From Ignavibacteria bacterium (GTDB lineage Bacteria > Bacteroidota > Ignavibacteria > Ignavibacteriales > Ignavibacteriaceae), in the NCBI GenBank assembly GCA_030693705.1, contig JAUYAB010000107.1:17041-81040 (forward strand): a DNA stretch of 64,000 bases, given 5' to 3'. The notes beneath the pieces are model-generated. The model made no database searches, was not told the DNA's origin, and saw nothing but the letters and a program-made list of their open reading frames with translations. Shown piece after piece: positions 43,967-53,154 of this stretch. The position numbers were made by a program, and so were the translations under genes. Within the stretch, counting starts at the first letter, position 1, and each line of letters begins with the position of its first letter.

Positions 43967-44845
43967 CTAAGGGAAATCAACAGCGAAACCGAATCCGACT
44001 TTATTGATCTTTTCATCAAAATATTCACTGAACATATTATTGCCGGAATAGAATGAGAAGTAAAAAAGAATCCCTTTCGATTCCCAATTGCCGAATTTAA
44101 TACCGAGTTGAGATTGATTTGTAAAAGAATAATCGGGCAACCCGGCATAATTGATATTATGGGCCAGAAAAATATTTACAGGCTTGTCAAATAATTTCTG
44201 TATTAATTTATCGCTGTGAATTTCAAATCCGGCTAATGCTGAAAATCGTTTTAATGTTGCGGGACGAATTCGAGCTGAAAAAGCACCACCGCCATAATAG
44301 CGCAAAGAGTAATTATTAACGTTGATCGTATTTGCTGCAATCAGTTCACCAAAATCGCGGGTAAAAGCGATTGGTCCTCCGGGTTTTGTCCAATCTCGCG
44401 GATAAGGATGAATCCAATAATTGCCATCAACTAAATGGGCGCTGTTATGTATAAACCTAAATCGAAATGAAAGAAAGTTATCATCAAACGGTTGTGTGTA
44501 AGTAGCATTCCCGCCGAAGAAACCATCAATCGCATCAATTTGTAAACGAAGCTGCTCATAACCAATTACGGACGCATACGCCATAAATTCGATACCGAAA
44601 TTTAATTTACTTTTGCTTTCCGAGAATTGAAATGAAAGCAAATCCATCGTATTGCCGATATCAACTTTTAGGTTTGCGTTTTCGGGATAGTAGAGAACAC
44701 CGATTTTTGCTTCCTGACTATTCGCACGAAGCGGAAGAAAGTTCAAACCATCGGGAAGAAACTCAAATCTTGTTTGGGAATATGCCGGGGAGAGAAGTCC
44801 AACAAAATAAAATAAAATTAAAAAGATCAGCTTACGTAACTTCAT
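43967..44845 (-). CDS. Outer-membrane protein, DUF1207-like
   Basis: After a signal peptide (KLIFLILFYFVGLLSPAYSQ) the mature part begins with FEFLPDGLNFLPLRANSQEAKIGVLY, a pattern I associate with DUF1207. Paired strands and a KVGFGFAVDFP end follow, consistent with a barrel. The family function is unknown. The frame is open to a TTG at 44863, but the ATG at 44845 directly precedes the signal peptide and was chosen. It follows a small membrane-anchored protein gene and may share its transcript. Confidence 0.7.
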   Translation of the reverse strand: MKLRKLIFLILFYFVGLLSPAYSQTRFEFLPDGLNFLPLRANSQEAKIGVLYYPENANLKVDIGNTMDLLSFQFSESKSKLNFGIEFMAYASVIGYEQLRLQIDAIDGFFGGNATYTQPFDDNFLSFRFRFIHNSAHLVDGNYWIHPYPRDWTKPGGPIAFTRDFGELIAANTINVNNYSLRYYGGGAFSARIRPATLKRFSALAGFEIHSDKLIQKLFDKPVNIFLAHNINYAGLPDYSFTNQSQLGIKFGNWESKGILFYFSFYSGNNMFSEYFDEKINKVGFGFAVDFP

Positions 44846-44866
44846 TCTTGCAAGCAAATCCAATCT

Positions 44867-45247
44867 CTATACTTTTGCAATTAGAGAAAGAATCAAAACT
44901 ACCGTCGCAATAGTTAAAACCAGTGTAAAACTGAATAAGCCGAAAGTGAGCGCTTTTTTATATTCCGGACTCATCTTATAAGGTGTTATGTGGGGATCCT
45001 TGACTCTGTAGTCTCCATTCTTCACATCCCAATAATCGATCTTTGGAAATAACGGTGAATTGGTTTTCCCTTTTTTTATATGGTTAAATTTAATGAGTTT
45101 TAATATGTGCTTAGATTTTTCCAAATCATGAGAGATTGTGGTGTGCCACCAATCTTCTGGCAATTTAAGAGTTCTAAGTTCACTTATTTCATTATTATCA
45201 ATTGAAATTTCATGGGTCAAGTCTTCTTGTTTTACAACCGAAAGCAT
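44867..45247 (-). CDS. Small protein with C-terminal membrane anchor, function unknown
   Basis: The 126-residue product has a soluble, charged N-terminal part and one hydrophobic segment at the end (FGLFSFTLVLTIATVVLILSLIAKV). This topology, N-domain in the cytoplasm with a tail anchor, is an inference from charge. No motif is recognised. The sequence PKIDYWDVKNGDYRVKDPH has a conserved look. It is divergent from the GH57 gene with an AT-rich gap of 90 bases between, and its stop lies close to the DUF1207-like gene, suggesting a two-gene unit. Confidence 0.6.
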   Translation of the reverse strand: MLSVVKQEDLTHEISIDNNEISELRTLKLPEDWWHTTISHDLEKSKHILKLIKFNHIKKGKTNSPLFPKIDYWDVKNGDYRVKDPHITPYKMSPEYKKALTFGLFSFTLVLTIATVVLILSLIAKV

Positions 45248-45337
45248 TTATCCCTCGAGCATTATTTGATTATTGGAATTAGTAATTATATTTTGGTGAA
45301 GTAAAAATAACAAAAAATAGAATTTAACAATACAAAT

Positions 45338-48300
45338 ATGAAAAAAATATTACTCTCCGCGTTAATCTTCCAATTTCTCCTTTTCGGTCAAGCTGATAAA
45401 AAAGAAAAAAACAATCCGCCGATCTATATCGCATTTCTCTGGCACATGCACCAACCGATCTACTGGCCTTATGAATCGATTGTTGCAACACAAGCGCAAG
45501 GAAGATATCCTTATTCGGTATTTGATATCCATAATGAAAGACTTGGACCTTATAATTCATGGCCGAAGGACGCAGTACAAAAAGGAATTTCTGCCGGGCT
45601 TCAAAATTTTGGAGCTCAAGTTAGCTTTACCGGTTCTCTAATTGAAAACTTAAATAATCTTGAAGCAAACGGGAACGGCAATTTTAGTAATTGGAAAAGC
45701 AATTGGAACAGCATTAAGAATCAAAAAACTTCTCTCGGCAATCCGCGGATTGATATGGTTGGTTTCGGTTATTTTCATCCGCTAATGGGATTGATCGACT
45801 ATCAAGACATACGCAAGCAAATTCAACTACACAAAGAAATTTTTTCTCAAAATTTCCCCGGTTCATATTCCAAAGGAATTTTCCCGCCGGAAAATGCTTT
45901 TTCAAATAGAATGATTCCAGCTTTAGTTGATGAAGGAATTGAATGGGCTCTGGTAGATAACATCCATTTTGAAAGAGCGGTAAATGGATATCCTTTTGAC
46001 AAAGGTGGAAATGTTTATGAACCGAACAAAGCCGATATTCAAGATGATAATCCGAATGACTGGATACAATTGAATGGTGTTTGGGCGCCGACAAAAGTAT
46101 CGGCAAAGTGGGCTAGACAGCCTCATTATGTTGAAAATATTAATCCGGAAACCGGCGAGAAGAAAAAGATGATCGCGATTCCAGCCGATAGATATTTGGG
46201 AAATGAAGATGGACGCGGCGGTTTCGGCGCTTTGAATTATGAAAACGTGATGAGTCAATTTGAAAGCAGTAACAACGATCCGGATCATCCGATTTTTCTT
46301 GTGCTCCATCATGATGGAGACAATTACGGAGGCGGAAGTTCTGCTTATTATGGTTCTAACTTTCAAAATTTTGTTGATTGGCTAAAGACTAATCCGCAGC
46401 GTTTTGTCTGCACAACCATTCAAGATTATTTGCAAATGTATCCTCCAAATCAAGATGATATTATTTATGTTGAAGACGGCAGTTGGAGCGGCGCGGATAA
46501 TGGCGATCCCGAATTTAAAAAATGGCTCGGTGATCCCGGAAGCGATGGTTATAGCCCTGATAGAAATAGTTGGGGAGTTATTACTGCGGCAAAAAATTAT
46601 GTTGAGATGATAAATAAAATTGATCCGAATAATGCTTCAACCATTCAAGCCTGGAAATATTTACTTGTCGGCGAAGCCAGTGACTACTGGTATTGGGACG
46701 GATCGATAGATGGTATTTGGGATTCTCATCCAACTCGTGCGGCTAATCTTGCCGTGCAAACAGTTTTAGGGGCTTCAATCTCCGGCAGCGATCTTACACC
46801 GCCAACAATTTTTTCACCTCAACGCGAACCTTACAATCCCGGTGGAACCGAGTGGCTGATCTCCCAACCATCTGATTTTCAAATATGGAGTTATGTTTAT
46901 GATGTGAGCGGGTTAAAATCGGTAACATTAAAATTCAGAACAGATAATGACGGAGTTAATCCCTCAGCCTCAATTCAAAATGAAACGTATGCGGGTGGCG
47001 ATGAAGTTTCTGCGTGGCAGGAGATTGCGATGACGGGGAAATCAATTACTTCAAAAACTACTCCTTCACCAATTGTAAAAGCAAAAGAATTTTCTGCTGA
47101 GATTAAAGGATTTAAAAATTATTTAGTCGATTATTACATCGAAGCAGTAGACAGTAATAACAACGTTGCCAAAAGCCCGATAAAACATGTGTGGATTGGA
47201 GATGGACAAGGAACGAATCCGGGAAATTCTTCACTTACATGGCTGCCGGAAAAACCAAAGCAAGAAGACACGATCACAATAACTCTTCGAGGTGTAAACC
47301 AAGGAGCAAAATTACATTGGGGTGTAAATGGATTTAAGGAACCAATAAACGCTTACTGGCCATCGGGCACAACATTATTTACTGCGGGGCAATCAGTTGA
47401 ATCTCCTTTTGTATCAACCGACTCAGCCGGAATAATTCAAATTAAAATTGGATCATTTAATAATACGCTGCAAACTGTAACTCAAATTGATTTTGTAATC
47501 CATTATAATGATAACACCTGGGACAATAACAACGGGAAAGATTATAAAATACTTCTTGATGATACCACACAAACTCCTTCAACTTTTGTGATTGACGGTT
47601 CGCTTGATGCAACCGCAAAAATTGTTGCTCAAAATAGCAATACAAAACTCTATCTCGATTGGAACGGTACCGAACTTTATGTTGCAACGGAATCAGCAAA
47701 AAAACAAGGGAAAGATGTTTTCATTTTTCTTTCTGACGATCCGATAACTTTGAAAGCAGCGCCCTGGGCAAAGCAAGGAAGCATTGGAAACTGGTCGGCA
47801 TATATCGCAAATGAAAGCACAAACAATTATTGCAGTTGGTACGATCAAAGCGGAACGACAAAGATAAGCGCAAATAATTTTTTAGAAGGAACGATAAATC
47901 TCCAACAGGAATTTGGGAACATTCCGGCAAAAATATATTTGGCAGTTGGGCAATACGGAACTGCCGACAATGGAACGCTTGTTTCTCAAATTCCAACCGG
48001 AAATGGTGATGGCAATATCGATGCAAATGAATTTTTCACCTTTGATTTTACTTTTACGGGAATAAAAGAAAACACGATTCAGCTTAACAAATTCGTGTTG
48101 GAACAGAACTATCCGAACCCGTTTAATCCGGGTACAGTCATCAGTTGGCAGTTGGCAGTCGGCGGTTTTATAACTTTAAAAATCTTTGACATTCTTGGGA
48201 ATGAAGTTGCCAATCTTGTTAACGAAGAAATGGAAGCGGGAGTTCATCGAGTAAGTTTTAATGGTGAAAATTTCGTTTCAGGTATATATTTTTATCAATT

Positions 48301-48349
48301 GAAAACCAACGGATTTATTCAAAATAGAAAAATGATTCTGCTTAAATGA
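45338..48349 (+). CDS. Secreted family 57 glycoside hydrolase with T9SS sorting domain
   Basis: The 1003-residue protein has a signal peptide (ILLSALIFQFLLFGQA) and then a GH57 domain: HMHQPIYWPY at residues 36-45, GSLIENLN, GIFPPENAFS near 180-188 with a candidate nucleophile Glu, and VLHHDGDNYGGG near 322 with a candidate acid/base Asp. Beta-rich domains of uncertain type follow over residues 490-900. The C-terminus is a T9SS sorting domain (LEQNYPNPFNPGTVISWQ to KMILLK). GH57 enzymes act on alpha-glucans, so extracellular starch or glycogen breakdown is a reasonable inference. A run of heptamers (48135-48165) lies inside the sorting domain. Confidence 0.88.
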   Translation: MKKILLSALIFQFLLFGQADKKEKNNPPIYIAFLWHMHQPIYWPYESIVATQAQGRYPYSVFDIHNERLGPYNSWPKDAVQKGISAGLQNFGAQVSFTGSLIENLNNLEANGNGNFSNWKSNWNSIKNQKTSLGNPRIDMVGFGYFHPLMGLIDYQDIRKQIQLHKEIFSQNFPGSYSKGIFPPENAFSNRMIPALVDEGIEWALVDNIHFERAVNGYPFDKGGNVYEPNKADIQDDNPNDWIQLNGVWAPTKVSAKWARQPHYVENINPETGEKKKMIAIPADRYLGNEDGRGGFGALNYENVMSQFESSNNDPDHPIFLVLHHDGDNYGGGSSAYYGSNFQNFVDWLKTNPQRFVCTTIQDYLQMYPPNQDDIIYVEDGSWSGADNGDPEFKKWLGDPGSDGYSPDRNSWGVITAAKNYVEMINKIDPNNASTIQAWKYLLVGEASDYWYWDGSIDGIWDSHPTRAANLAVQTVLGASISGSDLTPPTIFSPQREPYNPGGTEWLISQPSDFQIWSYVYDVSGLKSVTLKFRTDNDGVNPSASIQNETYAGGDEVSAWQEIAMTGKSITSKTTPSPIVKAKEFSAEIKGFKNYLVDYYIEAVDSNNNVAKSPIKHVWIGDGQGTNPGNSSLTWLPEKPKQEDTITITLRGVNQGAKLHWGVNGFKEPINAYWPSGTTLFTAGQSVESPFVSTDSAGIIQIKIGSFNNTLQTVTQIDFVIHYNDNTWDNNNGKDYKILLDDTTQTPSTFVIDGSLDATAKIVAQNSNTKLYLDWNGTELYVATESAKKQGKDVFIFLSDDPITLKAAPWAKQGSIGNWSAYIANESTNNYCSWYDQSGTTKISANNFLEGTINLQQEFGNIPAKIYLAVGQYGTADNGTLVSQIPTGNGDGNIDANEFFTFDFTFTGIKENTIQLNKFVLEQNYPNPFNPGTVISWQLAVGGFITLKIFDILGNEVANLVNEEMEAGVHRVSFNGENFVSGIYFYQLKTNGFIQNRKMILLK
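48135..48165. repeat. In-gene heptanucleotide repeat run
   Basis: CAGTCAT CAGTTGG CAGTTGG CAGTCGG CGG lies in the T9SS sorting domain of the GH57 gene and is translated as part of VISWQLAVGG. It is the same heptad family as at 29761, 29890 and 38370. Confidence 0.7.
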
Positions 48350-48392
48350 CGATCAATTATATTTCTTATGATAATTTATTTATGGAGGTTGT

Positions 48393-49106
48393 ATGAAAAA
48401 TACAAAATGTGTTTTCTTAGTTTGGTTATTTCTTCTAGGCACTGGGCTTAATGCGCAGCAAAAAGACACTATTTATACTATTGTAAATGGAGATTCAGTT
48501 ACCATCTATCACCAACGTGTGGAGAAAAACTGCGGATCACACATCGTGATGGAATATGACAAAACAGATTTTACCATAAGGATCGGGGAGGTGGATACAT
48601 CGACTAACCGCTATTTCTGTAACTGTACATTTGATTTTTCTGTTACCATCACTGGGTTGTTTACCGGTACCTATACAGCTAATCTTTTGGGTATAGATGC
48701 GCTATATAATACATCTCATTATTATGGCGCTGTAGTTTTCACAATAGTTGAAGGAGGGAGTGGTCAAATCTTGCTTCACTCACCATATCAGAGTCAATGC
48801 TATCAACCGGATGAAGTTAAAAACGAAGGTTCGTTCTCTCCCAAAGATTATACTCTTTACCCCGTTTATCCCAATCCATTTAACCCGGGAACCACTATTT
48901 CCTTTTCCATTCCAAATACTACTGTAGTCGATATTTCCGTCTTTGACACGAATGGGAAAAAGATTGAAACTCTACTTAACCGCGAAATGTCGATAGGGAA
49001 TCATCGGCTGATCTGGTCTGCATCGAAATATTCCAGTGGTGTCTATTTTATATCGATGCGAACTGGAAATGTATTGGCAACACAGCCAGCTATACTGGTA
49101 AAATGA
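48393..49106 (+). CDS. Small secreted protein with T9SS sorting domain
   Basis: The 237-residue protein has a signal peptide (VFLVWLFLLGTGLNAQ), a roughly 120-residue beta-rich body of unknown type containing GDSVTIYHQRVEKNCGSH and cysteines that may form disulfides, and a T9SS sorting domain (YPVYPNPFNPGTTISFSIP, then GVYFISMRTG, ending AILVK). GGAGG stands before the ATG. It follows the GH57 gene in the same direction after 43 bases, so the two may be co-expressed. The function of the N-terminal part is not recognised. Confidence 0.82.
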   Translation: MKNTKCVFLVWLFLLGTGLNAQQKDTIYTIVNGDSVTIYHQRVEKNCGSHIVMEYDKTDFTIRIGEVDTSTNRYFCNCTFDFSVTITGLFTGTYTANLLGIDALYNTSHYYGAVVFTIVEGGSGQILLHSPYQSQCYQPDEVKNEGSFSPKDYTLYPVYPNPFNPGTTISFSIPNTTVVDISVFDTNGKKIETLLNREMSIGNHRLIWSASKYSSGVYFISMRTGNVLATQPAILVK

Positions 49107-49134
49107 TGCATTGAGCAAGGTAGTTCTAAATCGT

Positions 49135-51315
49135 TTAAAAGTAATAGAGATATTTTATTTTGAATACTCCAACCCGATCTACCACGTGCATCTGAAGCGG
49201 TAACGTATTACCTGAAGCATCAAACTGCTGACTCCTATCACGAATATCGTTCATGGCAAAATAGATCCAGCTTTTTGGAGAAAAATTGTATGAGAATAAA
49301 AATCCGAAGATCACCTGCTCAAGTTTATCTGATGATTTAACAAAAACATTATCTAAATAAACACGTACTCTTAAATCGTTTATCGGAGTGATGGTAACAA
49401 ACGGTCTCGCGTTATAAGTAATTTCTTCAACATTTCCTTCCGGGTTTCCTTCGATGAACATATCGTACGATGTTCCGATGTCCATAATAGAAAGCGGTTT
49501 CCATTGGAAATAAGTTCCCGCCCAAGAATAGAATGCCAGATAATTACGGGAAAAATTGTAAGTCTTGGTATATCCTCCGTATAGATTGCCATCCCATTTC
49601 GGAGAAATATTAAACCAAGAACTAAAAGTTAATTCCGAAGCAAAATATTTTACGTCAGAGTCTTTCTGGTTTCCAAACGAATAGTCGATCTCGTAGCCCC
49701 AGTTATCTCGAAATTGCATGTTAATTCCTAGAATCCCAGAATAATCAGTGTAGGCATCGACTTTTTCATACGTAAAAGCGCCACCGCCGTAAAGCTGTAC
49801 TTGAGCAACGTATCCTTCATCATAAAACCAAACCGGTCCCGTTATTCCAACGTAGGTTGCAGTTCCCTTCCACGGTACAAACCCAACATCACTAATATCA
49901 AATTTATTTCCTACATAACGAGTACGCATTAACGTCATCCAATGAGTAGTTTGTTTGGTAAATCCGGCAGAAGCGGCAAAGTCACCTTCGGAATTTTTGA
50001 ATGATCGAGCGACTTGATATGCAAGCTGCCAATCCGATTCTCGGAATGCTCCGTCGACATCAAGTACGCCGGAATTTTTTCCAATTGAATTTTTGCCGAC
50101 AAAGAGTACTCCAATATTCGAGTTATCGAGTATCTGTTTTTTAAAACGAGCCGAACCAAAATAAGCGCGTTCTTCTTTTTGATTAAGTCCATCGTTGTCG
50201 GTGTATTCAGTTTCTCCGGTCATTGCAAGAAATCCGCCATACTCCCAATCGTTAATTCTTCCGAATGCTTTTGTTCCGAAAGTTAAAGGAACTTCTTTTC
50301 CGCCTGCTAATTTTTTACCGATTCTTCTTGAATAAAATAATTCCATTGGACTATAAAAACCGGAACTATTTGATTTTCCCGAAGGCATAAAAATTTCGTT
50401 CCCCTGCGTAAAGAACGGGCGGCGTTCGCTAAAATATGTTTCGTAACGCGAAATATTAAATTGAAACGGATCAGCTTCGATCTGAGCAAAATCGGGATTC
50501 ACCGTTAGTTGGTAAGTTAACTTAGGAGAAGGATTGTAAAGAATATCAAGTCCGGCATTCGGATCATTTTTATATTTACCATCCGGGAGATAAGTAATTT
50601 TAGAAATAGCGAGCGGATAAAGTTCAAGATTTAATCCTTTTACGCTTGGTTTGAAATCATCAAAAACAAGCTGCCCGAATTTTGATATTCTTTGTCCCTC
50701 ATTTTGTTCATATTCGCACCAATAAAGGTCTTCACTCTGCGCCGGAATCCAGCGGTCGAAATCCAATCCCCAAGTTTCATCATCATTATATTGAATCGAC
50801 TTGTAAGGAATTTTCATTTCAACCACAAAGCCCCAGTCATAAACTTTTGAGTCCGCGAACCAGATGCCGTCCCAATTATAATCCCGGTTTCTTCCATCGT
50901 CCAAAAGCCTGCAATCCAATTTTGAACCGGAAGCGGTAACCGCAAATTTGTAGGCGGTTTTTTTATCGTTAAATGTATCGATCATAAAAGAAACAACATC
51001 GCTGGAACTGTACTGATCTAAAACTCCGGAGTTCGTTTGAATATTTGAGCGGTTGTCATAATTGATCATCAAACAATAAATTGCATCGTCGGTAGTTAAC
51101 ACTTTCGAGACCGTTCGTTTTGAAGGTTCTTTTGCAAAGTAGGGTGAAAGCTGGAAAAAATTCGCAGTTGAATCTGCTGAATTCCAAACCGGATCGATGA
51201 CGCCGTCAATCATCACGTTGGCACTTACTTTTTTTAGATGCAGTTTCTTTTCGATGTTTTTAGTTTCCGCCGAGATGAGCGAAGTAAAAACAAAAAGTAA
51301 AATGATAAGATACAT
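49135..51315 (-). CDS. DUF5916-type outer-membrane protein with N-terminal CBM9-like domain
   Basis: After a signal peptide (IILLFVFTSLISAE) the N-terminal 200 residues form a CBM9-like sandwich (VMIDGVIDPVWNSADST; DAIYCLMINYDNRS; VVEMKIPYKSIQY), followed by a barrel of about 500 residues typical of DUF5916, with QIEADPFQFNISRYETYFSERRPFF as its signature. The role of the family is unknown. Surface carbohydrate handling is often guessed from the CBM9-like part, but nothing here proves it. It points away from truA, and the gap of 243 bases holds the truA promoter. Confidence 0.85.
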   Translation of the reverse strand: MYLIILLFVFTSLISAETKNIEKKLHLKKVSANVMIDGVIDPVWNSADSTANFFQLSPYFAKEPSKRTVSKVLTTDDAIYCLMINYDNRSNIQTNSGVLDQYSSSDVVSFMIDTFNDKKTAYKFAVTASGSKLDCRLLDDGRNRDYNWDGIWFADSKVYDWGFVVEMKIPYKSIQYNDDETWGLDFDRWIPAQSEDLYWCEYEQNEGQRISKFGQLVFDDFKPSVKGLNLELYPLAISKITYLPDGKYKNDPNAGLDILYNPSPKLTYQLTVNPDFAQIEADPFQFNISRYETYFSERRPFFTQGNEIFMPSGKSNSSGFYSPMELFYSRRIGKKLAGGKEVPLTFGTKAFGRINDWEYGGFLAMTGETEYTDNDGLNQKEERAYFGSARFKKQILDNSNIGVLFVGKNSIGKNSGVLDVDGAFRESDWQLAYQVARSFKNSEGDFAASAGFTKQTTHWMTLMRTRYVGNKFDISDVGFVPWKGTATYVGITGPVWFYDEGYVAQVQLYGGGAFTYEKVDAYTDYSGILGINMQFRDNWGYEIDYSFGNQKDSDVKYFASELTFSSWFNISPKWDGNLYGGYTKTYNFSRNYLAFYSWAGTYFQWKPLSIMDIGTSYDMFIEGNPEGNVEEITYNARPFVTITPINDLRVRVYLDNVFVKSSDKLEQVIFGFLFSYNFSPKSWIYFAMNDIRDRSQQFDASGNTLPLQMHVVDRVGVFKIKYLYYF

Positions 51316-51490
51316 AGGCTTTCAACCGGTTAAATTAATAATTTTCTTTTTAGGCGGAAGTAAACTAAAAATGTAATCCCCATTGATTAAACCATTTTTG
51401 ATAGATGGAAGAATAGTCTGGTAAACGGTTAAGAATCAGACAACAATATCCGCCGCGAAAATCCTCCGACTGTATGAACGGTAATCAATG

Positions 51491-51517
51491 TTGAAATTTT
51501 TTTTCTCCCTATATTTG
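51491..51517 (+). promoter_or_regulatory. Bacteroidota-type promoter for truA
   Basis: TTG (51491-51493) and TATATTTG (51510-51517) are 16 bases apart, an exact -7 element with a somewhat short spacer. The truA start at 51559 is about 40 bases downstream. The rest of 51316-51558 has no gene or other clear signal. Confidence 0.55.
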
Positions 51518-51558
51518 GTTAGAGAATTGCAGAAAGATTAATCACATTATTAAAAGCA

Positions 51559-52287
51559 TTGCCAAACTATAAATTACATATTCAGTACGACGGTTCGAAT
51601 TACTGCGGCTGGCAAATACAGAAAAATCAACCTTCTGTACAACAAACGCTTAAAGATGCAATTGAGACGTTAATTCGCGAACCGATTGTGCTTAACGGAA
51701 GCGGAAGAACCGATAGCGGTGTTCATGCACTTGGACAAGTCGCAAACTTTTCGTGCGAACAAAAACTTGATCTTTACCGATTCCGTTATTCACTTAACAA
51801 TACGATTCCATACGATATGGCAGTTACAAAAATTGAAGAAGTTGATGCTGCGTTTCATTCCAGATATGATGCAAAAAGCCGGGCGTATCTCTATTTCATT
51901 TCTAAAAATAAAACTCCGTTTTTCAAGAATTATACTCACTTTTACTATTCCCCGCTCAATGTTCAGTATCTAAACGCGCTCTCCAAAATGTTGATTGGAG
52001 AGAGAGATTATACTTCTTTCACCAAGCATGAAGCCGAAACAGAAAATAAAATCTGCAATATTATGAACGCGCAATGGAGAAAAGAAAAAGATTTTTCGAT
52101 CTTCAGAATTGAGGCTACAAGATTTCTACACGGAATGGTGCGAACCATAGTCGGCACTCTTTTGGATTTCCACAAAGAACAAAAATCGATCGAAGAGCTT
52201 GTAAAAATTATTGAAGCAAGAGATAGAACAAAAGCCGGAGAAGCAGTTCCGGCAAAAGGTTTATTCTTATTTAAGGTGAACTACTAA
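51559..52287 (+). CDS. truA: tRNA pseudouridine synthase A
   Basis: TruA makes pseudouridine at tRNA positions 38-40. The N-terminus NYKLHIQYDGSNYCGWQIQ and the active-site motif GRTDSGVHALGQVANF with Asp52 are clear. RFLHGMVRTIVGTLLDFHK is the C-terminal signature. The length of 242 residues is normal. The start is a TTG at 51559, since no ATG lies before the conserved start. It leads a plus-strand run through an SDR and small genes. Confidence 0.95.
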   Translation: MPNYKLHIQYDGSNYCGWQIQKNQPSVQQTLKDAIETLIREPIVLNGSGRTDSGVHALGQVANFSCEQKLDLYRFRYSLNNTIPYDMAVTKIEEVDAAFHSRYDAKSRAYLYFISKNKTPFFKNYTHFYYSPLNVQYLNALSKMLIGERDYTSFTKHEAETENKICNIMNAQWRKEKDFSIFRIEATRFLHGMVRTIVGTLLDFHKEQKSIEELVKIIEARDRTKAGEAVPAKGLFLFKVNY

Positions 52288-52288
52288 C

Positions 52289-53041
52289 ATGATTTCATTA
52301 CAGAACAAAATAGTTTTTATTACCGGTGGTTCACGCGGAATTGGCGCGGCTTGCGTAAAGTTGTTCCATCAAGCCGGAGCGATTGTTGTTTTTTCTTTTA
52401 AAGAAAATGAAACCGCCGCGATAAATTTGGTTGATACATTTGAATCCAATAAACCCGTTTCAGTTCAACTTGATTTAAGTTCTGAAGATGACATCGTTGA
52501 AAAAGTGAAATCTGTCTTGAATAAATTTGACAGAATCGATATTTTGGTAAACAACGCCGGTATCTGGAAGTTCGGTGAAGCGGATAAAATGTCACTCACC
52601 GATTGGAACGAAACCATCCAAATTAATTTAACCTCAACTTTTATTGTCACTAGGGAAATCATTCCTTCGATGAAGAAAAATAAGTTCGGGAGAATTATAA
52701 ACATTTCATCAACCGCAGGACAGCGGGGCGAACCTTTTTATTCACACTATGCGGCTTCAAAAGGAGGAATCATTTCGTACACCAAATCGCTCGCCGCAGA
52801 ACTTGGCAAATACAATATTACAACGAATTGCGTTGCGCCCGGCTGGGTTGATACGGATATGGTTGCCGGAGTTTTCTTTGATGAAGATTATAAAAAAGAA
52901 GTTGAAAATATAATTCCCGTGCAGCGTATTGCTAAACCGGAAGACATCGCCGGACCGGTTCTCTTTCTTGCTTCGGATTTAGCCCGTCATATCAACGGTG
53001 AAATCCTGAACGTTAACGGAGGAAGTATTCTCTGTGGATAA
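52289..53041 (+). CDS. SDR-family oxidoreductase (FabG-like)
   Basis: This is a classical short-chain dehydrogenase: the cofactor motif TGGSRGIGAACV (residues 12-23), NNAGIWKFG near 87, the catalytic Ser in IINISSTAGQRG, and the YAASKGG catalytic Tyr/Lys. The C-terminal GGSILCG is typical of the FabG type. The protein is probably an NAD(P)H-dependent 3-oxoacyl or sugar reductase; the substrate is not resolved. The start lies one base after truA's stop, after AAGGTG. Its last codons overlap a 39-codon gene. Confidence 0.9.
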   Translation: MISLQNKIVFITGGSRGIGAACVKLFHQAGAIVVFSFKENETAAINLVDTFESNKPVSVQLDLSSEDDIVEKVKSVLNKFDRIDILVNNAGIWKFGEADKMSLTDWNETIQINLTSTFIVTREIIPSMKKNKFGRIINISSTAGQRGEPFYSHYAASKGGIISYTKSLAAELGKYNITTNCVAPGWVDTDMVAGVFFDEDYKKEVENIIPVQRIAKPEDIAGPVLFLASDLARHINGEILNVNGGSILCG

Positions 53042-53153
53042 ATGGTTTGTTGATGAATACAGTAAGCGTGGCGGTAAAACAATTTACAAACGTGTAGTTG
53101 GTGTTTCGATAGAAAAGCAAATACAATATTACCAAATTGAGGATAAGGACTAA
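53034..53153 (+). CDS. Small 39-residue protein, function unknown
   Basis: This short gene starts with GTG 53034 inside the SDR stop region (overlap eight bases). GGAGGAAG ends about eight bases upstream, a strong ribosome-binding site. The product begins MDKWFVDEYSKRGGKTIYKR and ends in a charged tail, IQYYQIEDKD. It is hydrophilic, with no membrane segment. The next gene's TTG starts one base after its stop, following AAGGA. The tight packing favours a real gene rather than a gap. I do not recognise a family. Confidence 0.55.
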   Translation: MDKWFVDEYSKRGGKTIYKRVVGVSIEKQIQYYQIEDKD

Positions 53154-53154
53154 C

